A stretch of 7,067 bases of DNA from Gammaproteobacteria bacterium (lineage in GTDB: Bacteria; Pseudomonadota; Gammaproteobacteria; J044), in assembly GCA_026995955.1 (NCBI GenBank), contig JALWNJ010000091.1, positions 1-7,067 of the forward strand, in the 5' to 3' direction. The position numbers and the translations under genes are program-made. Below, piece after piece: positions 1 through 6,929 of the stretch (position 1 is the first letter of the stretch; the number at the start of each line of letters is the position of its first letter). The notes below the pieces were generated by a model. The model saw nothing but the letters and a program-made list of their open reading frames with translations, ran no database searches and was not told the origin of the DNA.

Positions 1-505
1 GATCTTCCACGACATCGACCCGGCCTGGCACGACCGCCTGAGCCGCGGCCTGCAGCCGAACACCGCCTATGTGCCGCGCTACTTCACCATCAACGGCCTC
101 ACCGCCCGGCCGCCCGGGGCACCCGGCAACGGCGACCCCACGGTCGATGCCATGCACGATCCGCGTACCGCCCTGCATGGCAGCATCGGCGATCGCACAC
201 TGGTGCGCATCCTCAATGCCGGCCTGTGCAACCAGTCGGTGCACACCCATGGCAACCACATGGAGTGGCTGACCCAGAACGGCGAGATCCGTCCCGATGT
301 GTGGGAGAAGGACTGCCTGTTCCTCGACGGCGACATGGGTGCGCTCGATGTCATCTACCCCTTCGCCCCGCCGCCGGATGCCTGGCCGCCGGTCCAGGCG
401 GGCGAGAAGAACGACTACCCCATGCACCTGCACTCGGAGATGTCGCAGACCGCTGCGGGGGGTTCCTACATGTTCGGTGCGCTCACCGACATCTACTTCG
501 AATGA
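1..505 (+). CDS. Multicopper oxidase (cupredoxin) protein, C-terminal part only
   Basis: This is the 3' end of a gene cut by the window edge; the reading frame starts at base 2 and 167 residues are visible. The visible part looks like the last cupredoxin domain of a multicopper oxidase. It has a YFTING strand, an IGD-type strand (RTLVRILNAG), then HTHGNHM (bases 242-262) and PMHLHSEMSQ near the end (HLH at 425-433). The HxHG and HxH motifs are the His pairs that bind type 2/type 3 copper in this superfamily. There is no Cys in the HLH motif, so this domain cannot hold a type 1 copper. The stop codon lies inside the ribosome-binding site of the next gene, 14 bases upstream of its start, so the two are almost certainly co-transcribed. 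Substrate is unknown. The signal peptide and earlier domains lie outside the window. The family call is firm; the specific function is not. Confidence 0.85.
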   Translation, partial: IFHDIDPAWHDRLSRGLQPNTAYVPRYFTINGLTARPPGAPGNGDPTVDAMHDPRTALHGSIGDRTLVRILNAGLCNQSVHTHGNHMEWLTQNGEIRPDVWEKDCLFLDGDMGALDVIYPFAPPPDAWPPVQAGEKNDYPMHLHSEMSQTAAGGSYMFGALTDIYFE

Positions 506-519
506 GGGGGTAAACGATC

Positions 520-1566
520 ATGTTCAATCGATTCGAACGCGAAAAGCTCATGATGGGCATGGGTGGCCGCGGAGGCGGCTTCGGCGGGGGTGGTGGCCCC
601 GGTGGTGGCGGCGGCATGGGTGGCGGCTGCTACATCTACGACGACCGCCAGCAGCCCAATCCGCGTCTGGTCAGCAACCCGGATGTGGTCTTCGACCGCG
701 GCATCTACATGAACGGCAGCATCTCGCTGGACGACGGCAACAGCATGCGCATCTGGGGCTTCACCGAAGGCGGTGGCGGCATGGGCATGGGCGGCAGCTT
801 CCCGTCGCCGCCGATGCGCGTCACCCAGGGCCAGATCGTGCACACGCGGCTCACGGTGCCCATGTGCTGCGCCCACACCATCCACCATCACGGCATCGAG
901 CCCGACATGTACAGCGACGGGGTCGGCCACATCACCTGGGACGTGAGCGCCACCACCTACACCTACCAGTGGCGCGCCAGCCATCCCGGCACCTACTTCT
1001 ACCACTGCCATACCAACACCGTGCTGCACGCCGAGATGGGCATGTACGGCGGCCTCATCATCGATCCGCCGGAGGGCCCGGGCACGCTGTACTCCGGCGG
1101 ACCCACCTACGACCAGGAGGTGATCTGGGCGGTGGACGAACTGGACTCGTTCTGGCACACGCTGGGCTGGACCGCCGGCACCTGCGGCTCGGATGTCGGC
1201 CTCAACGACCTCAACCCGGACTACTTCATCATCACCGGCGTCGATGGCGCGCAATCGGCGATGGACGCCCCGGGCATCGCCGCCACCGTGCGCGTGGGCG
1301 AGCGCCTGCTGGCGCGCTACATCTGCGCCGGCTACTACGCCCAGCGGCTCGACTTCGGCGGTCTGGTCGGCACCATCCACATCTCGGATGGCCGGGTGCT
1401 GCCGAGGCCGGTCCAGGTCACGGGCCTGCGCGCCCATTCGGCCGAGCGCTACGACATCATCTTCGAGCCCACCACGCCCGGCGACTACATCATCACGGCC
1501 GAGATCCTGCACTGGGTCACCGGCGAGGTGCTGGGCACCGCCCGCACCCGCATCACCGTGATCTGA
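520..1566 (+). CDS. Multicopper oxidase subunit with type 1 copper motif and Gly/Met-rich N-terminus
   Basis: A 348-residue protein with two cupredoxin domains. Residues 1-36 are unusual: a short charged start, then a long Gly run broken by Met (about 11-36), with a second Gly/Met patch at 84-92. The first domain (about 50-185) has HTIHHHG, giving H119, H122 and H124 in the HxxHxH pattern. It also has YHCH followed by His and Met (H162, C163, H164, H170, M175), a full type 1 copper set plus type 2/3 ligands. The second domain (about 196-348) resembles the copper-free middle domain of laccases (GRVLPRPVQV, then AERYDIIFEP). The ATG is preceded by GAGGGGG (504-510), which overlaps the stop of the upstream gene. 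No Sec or Tat signal is visible. Probably works with the upstream protein as one oxidase; substrate unknown. A copper nitrite reductase was considered, but the additional His ligands fit an MCO trinuclear site better. Confidence 0.85.
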   Translation: MFNRFEREKLMMGMGGRGGGFGGGGGPGGGGGMGGGCYIYDDRQQPNPRLVSNPDVVFDRGIYMNGSISLDDGNSMRIWGFTEGGGGMGMGGSFPSPPMRVTQGQIVHTRLTVPMCCAHTIHHHGIEPDMYSDGVGHITWDVSATTYTYQWRASHPGTYFYHCHTNTVLHAEMGMYGGLIIDPPEGPGTLYSGGPTYDQEVIWAVDELDSFWHTLGWTAGTCGSDVGLNDLNPDYFIITGVDGAQSAMDAPGIAATVRVGERLLARYICAGYYAQRLDFGGLVGTIHISDGRVLPRPVQVTGLRAHSAERYDIIFEPTTPGDYIITAEILHWVTGEVLGTARTRITVI

Positions 1567-1596
1567 GCGACCGGTCCGTTCCCAGTTGCCTCCCTG

Positions 1597-1620
1597 CCCC
1601 GGCCGGCCATCCGGCCGGGG
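1597..1620 (+). terminator. Strong GC hairpin after the multicopper oxidase pair
   Basis: A perfect 10-bp stem (CCCCGGCCGG / CCGGCCGGGG) with a 4-base CCAT loop starts 31 bases after the stop codon at 1564-1566. It is followed by CCGTTCTGT rather than a clean T run. It probably ends or attenuates the MCO transcript, but a classical intrinsic terminator would have more T residues. Confidence 0.6.
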
Positions 1621-1642
1621 CCGTTCTGTACGGCACTCGCTT

Positions 1643-1658
1643 GGTGACCCTGGTCACA
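1643..1658 (+). promoter_or_regulatory. CRP-type operator upstream of the Crp/Fnr regulator
   Basis: GGTGA-CCCTGG-TCACA matches the CRP consensus TGTGA-N6-TCACA at 9 of 10 positions and contains a perfect inverted repeat, GTGACC-CT-GGTCAC (1644-1657). Its centre is at 1650.5. A TTCAAT -10-like hexamer at 1680-1685 would put the start site near 1692 and the operator at -41.5, the class II activator position. An alternative -10, TGTACT at 1698-1703, would put the operator near -60, a class I position. The protein that binds is unknown: a CRP/Vfr-type protein or the adjacent regulator itself are both possible. Confidence 0.5.
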
Positions 1659-1719
1659 TACCCGGGTTGCATCCGCGTTTTCAATAGGGTCATTAGGTGT
1701 ACTGTTCCGCCGACCTGTC

Positions 1720-1739
1720 ATTCAATCGAATGATTGAAT
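1720..1739. promoter_or_regulatory. Perfect 8-bp dyad in the leader of the regulator gene
   Basis: ATTCAATC-GAAT-GATTGAAT is a perfect inverted repeat with a 4-base spacer, ending 35 bases before the regulator's ATG. The half-sites (CAATC/GATTG) are not the FNR half-site order TTGAT/ATCAA. It is AT-rich in GC-rich surroundings. It could be an operator for autorepression or a weak mRNA hairpin; the sequence alone does not decide. Confidence 0.4.
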
Positions 1740-1747
1740 AGAATCAG
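1734..1747 (+). promoter_or_regulatory. Weak FNR/DNR-like box overlapping the dyad
   Basis: TTGAA-TAGA-ATCAG matches TTGAT-N4-ATCAA at 8 of 10 positions. It overlaps the right arm of the dyad and lies 27 bases upstream of the regulator's start codon, where binding would more likely repress than activate. This is a weak match. Confidence 0.25.
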
Positions 1748-1774
1748 ACCAAAAGAAACCGCCGGAAATCCGCC

Positions 1775-2461
1775 ATGAACACTGAACGGCTCGCACCCCG
1801 GGAGAGTGCCCTGCTGGAAAGCCTGTTCCGGACCTATCCGGAGCTCGACGAGAACATCCCGGAATGGCATCGCCTGCTGGAAGGCGCCACCGTGCTCGAC
1901 CTGCCGGCCGGCAACATGCTGGTGCACCAGGGCACCTGCTGCTCCAACTTCATGCTGCTGCTGGAGGGCACGGTGCGCGTGTTCCAGGTCTCGGACGACG
2001 GCCGCGAACAGACGCTGTACCGCATCAACCCGGGCGACATCTGCCTGATGAGCCTGAGCAGCCTCATCAACGACAAGCCGTTCAAGGCCAACGCCATCAC
2101 CGACAGCCCGGTGCGCGCCATGGTGCTCTCCACCCATGCCTTCCACGAGGCCATGCGCATCAGCGAGGCCTTCCGCAACCTGGTGATGCGCAGCCTGGTG
2201 AACACCGTGTGCGAGATGATGCACGGCTTCTACGACACCGCCTTCGAGCCGCTGGACATGCGCCTGGCCTGTCTGCTGGGACGCATGTTCGAACGCGCCG
2301 GCAGCGCCACCATCACCATCACCCACCAGCAGCTGGCGCAGGAGCTGGGCACCTCGCGCGAGGTGGTGAGCCGCATCCTCAAGCGCCTGGAGCGCGAGAA
2401 CTGCCTGTCGCTGTCGCGCGGCCGCATCACCGTGCAGCAGCCGGACAAGCTGCCGGGCTGA
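1775..2461 (+). CDS. Crp/Fnr-family transcriptional regulator
   Basis: A 228-residue regulator of usual family length. An N-terminal cyclic-nucleotide-binding-like beta barrel (about 30-120) contains LPAGNMLVHQG and LLLEGTVRVF, followed by GREQTLYRINPGDIC. A dimerisation helix follows (about 121-155), then a winged helix-turn-helix at 184-206 with recognition helix TSREVVSRILKRLE. R195, E196 and R200 match the CRP contact residues, while S199 is FNR-like. The N-terminal Cys cluster that binds the FNR 4Fe-4S centre is absent; Cys residues are at 55, 56, 90, 146, 166 and 210. That leaves a haem- or NO-responsive DNR/NNR role, a redox role or a ligand-binding role open. Its position next to nor and the perfect FNR/DNR box before norC suggest it controls NO reduction (inference). 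The start at 1775 has a weak ribosome-binding site, CCGGAAA. It is convergent with the following pair, with 12 bases between stops. Confidence 0.9.
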   Translation: MNTERLAPRESALLESLFRTYPELDENIPEWHRLLEGATVLDLPAGNMLVHQGTCCSNFMLLLEGTVRVFQVSDDGREQTLYRINPGDICLMSLSSLINDKPFKANAITDSPVRAMVLSTHAFHEAMRISEAFRNLVMRSLVNTVCEMMHGFYDTAFEPLDMRLACLLGRMFERAGSATITITHQQLAQELGTSREVVSRILKRLERENCLSLSRGRITVQQPDKLPG

Positions 2462-2473
2462 TTCGGGGCGGAT

Positions 2474-2779
2474 TCAGGGCAGCGGCGCCGCGGACAGCAG
2501 GGCCGCCACCAGCGCCCGCCACTCCTCGTCCGCGTCCATGTGATCGGGGAACCGCGTCCCGGCACGCCGGTGCCAGTATTCGCTGTTCCAGCGGTCGCCC
2601 TCCACGCGGTGCAGCCAGGCATGCACGCGCGCGGCCTCGCGCGTCGGCAGGCGTTGCACCATCTCGTGCGCGCGCTGCCAGTCGCCCCGCCGGGCGTGCC
2701 ACAGGGCCTCCAGCTCGGGCGTGATGTCCGCAGGCGGCGCCCCGGCCGCCAGACTCCGCTCGAAGTCCTCAGCGGTCAT
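2474..2779 (-). CDS. Hypothetical protein, small, Trp/His-rich, helical
   Basis: A 101-residue soluble protein starting MTAEDFERSL. I do not recognise a named function. It resembles a kind of short uncharacterised bacterial protein with a LWHARRGDWQRAHEMVQ segment and a HAWLHRVEGD...YWHRRAG segment; the helix pairs hint at a TPR-like fold. No signal peptide, transmembrane segment or cysteines. The reading frame is open further upstream to 2980, but that extension is Arg-rich and antisense-like in composition. The ATG at 2777-2779 overlaps the end of the upstream gene by 11 bases, which fits a translationally coupled two-gene unit. This is the second gene of that minus-strand unit. Confidence 0.75.
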   Translation of the reverse strand: MTAEDFERSLAAGAPPADITPELEALWHARRGDWQRAHEMVQRLPTREAARVHAWLHRVEGDRWNSEYWHRRAGTRFPDHMDADEEWRALVAALLSAAPLP

Positions 2780-3194
2780 CGCCACGATCCCGCACAATGA
2801 GCGGCACCACGGTTGCCGGCCCTTCCGGCGCGGCCTCGTGGCGCGACTCGAACAGCGCCAGCGCCTCGCTGAACTCGCGCAGCAGGCGCGGCGCCACCTC
2901 CTCGGCCTGCGGCGAATAGCGGCATTCCTCGAACGGCACCGGATCCCCCACCGCAGCACATTGCTGCGGACGGAAGGCACGCCAGGCGATTTCGATGCGG
3001 TGCTTGACCATGCCGTCGACGAACACCACCTCCTCGTCGTCGATCACCGCCAGGTACTGCAGGCTGCGGATGGGGATGAACACGCAGCGCCCCTGCTGCC
3101 GATTGAGCTGGTGACGAATGCGACGGAACAGCCCCGCCGGCAGGGTGGTCTCCCGGCAACCCGTGGGCTCGCCGCGTTCCAGCCGTATCTCCAT
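2769..3194 (-). CDS. Hypothetical protein, conserved type, first gene of minus-strand pair
   Basis: A 141-residue soluble protein. I cannot assign a function. Its core, FIPIRSLQYLAVIDDEEVVFVDG (about residues 39-61), reads as alternating beta strands. It is followed by IEIAWRAFRPQ, the segment DPVPFEECRY and a helical tail, LLREFSEALALF. No membrane segment, and no obvious catalytic or metal-binding motif. The ATG at 3192-3194 has a good AGGAG ribosome-binding site (3200-3204 on the minus strand) five bases away. It is divergent from norC, sharing the 204-base intergenic region, and overlaps the following gene by 11 bases. Its place between a Crp/Fnr regulator and the nor operon may be meaningful or incidental. 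Confidence 0.75.
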   Translation of the reverse strand: MEIRLERGEPTGCRETTLPAGLFRRIRHQLNRQQGRCVFIPIRSLQYLAVIDDEEVVFVDGMVKHRIEIAWRAFRPQQCAAVGDPVPFEECRYSPQAEEVAPRLLREFSEALALFESRHEAAPEGPATVVPLIVRDRGDDR

Positions 3195-3224
3195 GGGGAC
3201 TCCTGATGACCCGGTCTGCCGCCC

Positions 3225-3252
3225 AGTATATCCGGCCGCCGTCGTGCGGCAA
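3225..3252 (-). promoter_or_regulatory. Candidate sigma-70 promoter for the minus-strand pair
   Basis: On the minus strand, TTGCCG (3252-3247) and TATACT (3230-3225) are separated by 16 bases and match -35 and -10 consensus at 4/6 and 5/6. The implied start site is near 3218, giving a leader of about 24 bases to the ATG at 3194. Confidence 0.45.
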
Positions 3253-3278
3253 GCGGGGCGGAACCTGCAGCCGGATAT
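3228..3278. repeat. 9-bp inverted repeat in the divergent promoter region
   Basis: ATATCCGGC (3228-3236) and GCCGGATAT (3270-3278) are perfect inverted copies separated by 33 bases. A smaller GCCGC/GCGGC pair (3235-3239, 3246-3250) nests inside. The left arm overlaps the -10 of the minus-strand promoter, so a two-site operator is possible, but chance pairing in GC-rich DNA is also possible. Confidence 0.35.
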
Positions 3279-3302
3279 CCGAGCGGACGGATCGGATTTC
3301 CC

Positions 3303-3316
3303 TTGATCTGAATCAA
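3303..3316 (+). promoter_or_regulatory. Perfect FNR/DNR box controlling norC
   Basis: TTGAT-CTGA-ATCAA matches the FNR/DNR/NNR consensus at all 10 defined positions, and the symmetry extends one base on each side (C3302, G3317). Its centre, 3309.5, lies exactly 41.5 bases upstream of the start site near 3351 predicted from the -10 element, the standard class II activator position. It predicts activation under low oxygen and/or nitric oxide. Confidence 0.9.
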
Positions 3317-3338
3317 GAAGCGCAACCCCGTCCGGCAG

Positions 3339-3344
3339 TGTAAT
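3339..3344 (+). promoter_or_regulatory. -10 element of the norC promoter
   Basis: TGTAAT matches TATAAT at 5 of 6 positions. Its spacing to the FNR/DNR box places +1 near 3351. No good -35 hexamer is present, as expected for a promoter driven by a class II activator. The untranslated leader would be about 48 bases. Confidence 0.65.
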
Positions 3345-3398
3345 GGAGGGGTGGCCACAGGGCCGAACACTTCCATCTCGTCAGGGGAGCACAGCGCC

Positions 3399-5232
<1,834 letters not shown>

Positions 5233-5251
5233 TCCGCTCACGGGCAGCATC

Positions 5252-5276
5252 CGGAGCCGGGCCCTGCCCGGCTCCG
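5252..5276 (+). other. Intra-operon hairpin between norB and norE
   Basis: A perfect 11-bp GC-rich stem (CGGAGCCGGGC paired with GCCCGGCTCCG) with a 3-base CCT loop begins 19 bases after the norB stop. No T run follows. It could protect the 3' end of a norCB message or partly attenuate transcription into norE, giving less accessory protein than structural subunits. The effect is inferred from structure only. Confidence 0.55.
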
Positions 5277-5305
5277 CGCCCTTGCCCTGCAGGAAAACCG
5301 ACCCC

Positions 5306-5878
5306 ATGCACGCCATCACCCATCCCCTGCCGGCACGCCAGCTGAAGGGCGACCTCGCGGTCTGGATCCTGATCCTTTCCGAGCTGCTGGTCTTCGGGCT
5401 GTTCTTTCTTGGCTATGCCGTGGCCGCGCGCCGGCACCCGGCGCTGTTCGAGGCCGGGCAGGCAACGCTGGACACCGGTGCCGCCACGCTCAACACGCTC
5501 GCCCTGCTCGCGGCCAGCGCCGTGGTGGTCATGGCGATCGAGCGGCTGGAGCGGCAACGGACACGGGAAGCCGGTCGGCTGCTGGCCCTCGCCGCCCTGC
5601 TGGGTTCGCTGTTTCTAGTCAACAAGGCCCTGGAACTGCATCATCATCTCGCCCTCGGCATCACGCTCTCCACCAGCCTGTTCCACATGTTCTACCTCGG
5701 GCTGGTCAGCTTCCATTTCATGCACGTGCTGGCCGGCGTGATCGTGCTCTCCTGGGTGGCCCGACGCTGTCTGCGCGACACACCGCCCGAACTCAACACC
5801 GTCTGGTCGGCCGGAGCCTACTGGCACATGGTGGATCTGGTATGGGTCGTGCTGTTTCCCCTGGTGTACCTGCTGTGA
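5306..5878 (+). CDS. norE: NorE, CoxIII-like NO-reductase accessory membrane protein
   Basis: A 190-residue membrane protein of the cytochrome c oxidase subunit III family, in the short form found in nor clusters. The first of about five membrane segments follows KGDLAVWILILSELLVFGLFF (14-34). Later come LFHMFYLGLVSFHFMHVLAG (126-144) and YWHMVDLVWVVLFPLVYLL (172-190), the two CoxIII signature regions. NorE is not part of the purified NorCB enzyme; in other denitrifiers its loss lowers NO reductase activity, and its exact role is unsettled. The ATG at 5306 has AGGA at 5291-5294; a TTG eight codons upstream is possible but has no advantage. The gene follows the norB-norE hairpin and its stop overlaps the next start. 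Confidence 0.9.
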   Translation: MHAITHPLPARQLKGDLAVWILILSELLVFGLFFLGYAVAARRHPALFEAGQATLDTGAATLNTLALLAASAVVVMAIERLERQRTREAGRLLALAALLGSLFLVNKALELHHHLALGITLSTSLFHMFYLGLVSFHFMHVLAGVIVLSWVARRCLRDTPPELNTVWSAGAYWHMVDLVWVVLFPLVYLL

Positions 5879-6114
5879 ACCCGCTCCTCGCCCTTGGCCT
5901 GCTGGCCGCCCTCACCCTGCTCAATGTGGCGCTCAACCACAGTGGCGTACAGGGCGCATGGCTGATCCCCATAACCCTGGCCCTGGTCTGGGCCAAGGGC
6001 CTCGTTATCGTCGAGCACTTCATGCAGTTGCGCGTGGCCCCGCCCCTCTGGCGTGGTCTGGTGCACGGCTGGCTGCTCCTGGTTTGTACCGGCATCGCGG
6101 TGGTGGCACCATGA
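5875..6114 (+). CDS. norF: NorF, small CoxIV-like accessory membrane protein
   Basis: A 79-residue protein with three hydrophobic segments (about 3-20, 27-45, 61-77), resembling the prokaryotic cytochrome c oxidase subunit IV family that includes NorF. The diagnostic part is WAKGLVIVEHFMQLRVAPPLWR (39-60), matching the family's K...HFM.LR.AP pattern. The GTG start at 5875 overlaps the norE stop as GTGA. An in-frame ATG at 5842 would add eleven residues of non-membrane character inside norE and is less likely. The stop overlaps the norQ ATG (ATGA), so it is probably translationally coupled on both sides. NorE and NorF usually occur together and support NO reductase function. Confidence 0.82.
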   Translation: MNPLLALGLLAALTLLNVALNHSGVQGAWLIPITLALVWAKGLVIVEHFMQLRVAPPLWRGLVHGWLLLVCTGIAVVAP

Positions 6115-6929
6115 CCCGACAACCCCCTGTTTCCAGCGAGGATCTCCGCATGCGTCCCTACCTGCCCCAGGGCCGGGAAGAGGAGCTGTTCGAACACGCC
6201 TGGCGCAACCAGTTGCCGGTCCTGCTCAAGGGCCCGACCGGCTGCGGCAAGACCCGCTTCGTGGAGCACATGGCCCGGCGGCTCGGCAGACCGCTCTACA
6301 CCGTGGCCTGCCACGACGACCTCACGGTGTCCGACCTGGTCGGCCGCCACCTGATCGCGGATGGCGCCACGCGCTGGGTGGACGGCCCCCTCACCCGCGC
6401 CGTGCGCGAGGGCGCCATCTGCTACCTCGACGAGGTGGTCGAGGCACGCAAGGACACCACCGTCGTCCTGCACCCATTGTCCGACGACCGCCGCATCCTG
6501 CCCATCGACCGCACCGGGGAAGTCCTCCGGGCGCCGCCGGAGTTCATGCTGGTGGTGTCCTACAACCCCGGCTACCAGAACCTGCTCAAGGGGATGAAGC
6601 CGTCCACCCGCCAGCGGTTCGTGGCGCTGCGTTTCGACTATCCCGAGGCCGCGGCCGAAATGCGCATCGTGCAGCAGGAGAGCGGATGCGACGAAGCCCT
6701 CGCCCGCCAGCTGGTGGAACTGGCGGCGCGCCTGCGACGGCTCAAGGATCACGACCTGGAAGAAACCGCCTCGACGCGGCTGCTGATCCATACCGCCCGC
6801 CTGATCGGCGACGGCTTCCCCTTCCTCGACGCCTGCCGCGCGGCACTGATCGAACCGCTGAGCGACGACGAGGAGACGCTGGAGGCACTGATGCAACTGG
6901 TGGCGCTCGGCCATGACCCCGAAACCTGA
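6111..6929 (+). CDS. norQ: NorQ, MoxR-type AAA+ ATPase for NO reductase activation
   Basis: A 272-residue cytoplasmic AAA+ ATPase of the CbbQ/NirQ/NorQ group in the MoxR family; length is typical. Walker A is GPTGCGKTR (41-49), Walker B is ICYLDE (103-108) and sensor 1 is VVSYNPGY (148-155). Arginines follow at KPSTRQRF (163-170), including probable arginine-finger positions, with a sensor-2-like TARL segment near 228. With the VWA-domain partner NorD, members of this family are required for active NorB and are thought to remodel it for insertion of the non-haem iron. norD is not in the window and would be expected downstream. The start overlaps norF by four bases, and the end overlaps the next gene by 17 bases. 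Confidence 0.95.
   Translation: MTRQPPVSSEDLRMRPYLPQGREEELFEHAWRNQLPVLLKGPTGCGKTRFVEHMARRLGRPLYTVACHDDLTVSDLVGRHLIADGATRWVDGPLTRAVREGAICYLDEVVEARKDTTVVLHPLSDDRRILPIDRTGEVLRAPPEFMLVVSYNPGYQNLLKGMKPSTRQRFVALRFDYPEAAAEMRIVQQESGCDEALARQLVELAARLRRLKDHDLEETASTRLLIHTARLIGDGFPFLDACRAALIEPLSDDEETLEALMQLVALGHDPET

Noticed and set aside
490..530. The two multicopper oxidase genes as one gene broken by a frameshift
   Set aside because: The first ends in a natural C-terminus, and the second has its own ATG and a strong ribosome-binding site with a Gly/Met-rich leader. They look like two intact genes, though related fused proteins may exist.
493..1512. 339-residue minus-strand frame opposite the second multicopper oxidase gene
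   Set aside because: Low-complexity Ala/Val/His/Asp composition without motifs; the plus strand has complete copper-ligand motifs.
520..1566. Second multicopper oxidase protein as a copper nitrite reductase (NirK)
   Set aside because: The type 1 ligand spacing has some likeness to NirK, but the extra His (HxxHxH and HCH) and the middle-type second domain fit a multicopper oxidase half.
297..1733. 478-residue plus-strand reading frame overlapping both multicopper oxidase genes
   Set aside because: It is rich in Arg, His, Pro and Ala with no domain, and it crosses two genes with clear copper motifs in other frames. It is a GC-rich shadow frame.
1775..2461. Calling the regulator FNR or naming it dnr
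   Set aside because: The FNR N-terminal cysteine cluster is absent, and DNR identity cannot be proven without a family tree, so no symbol was given.
2780..2980. Upstream extension of the minus-strand gene at 2474-2779
   Set aside because: The added 67 residues are Arg/Cys-rich shadow sequence of the upstream gene in another frame; the ATG at 2779 gives a protein-like N-terminus and a short coupling overlap.
3351..3398. GTG at 3351 as the norC start
   Set aside because: It sits at the predicted transcription start with no ribosome-binding site; the ATG at 3399 has AGGGGAG upstream and gives the normal NorC N-terminus.
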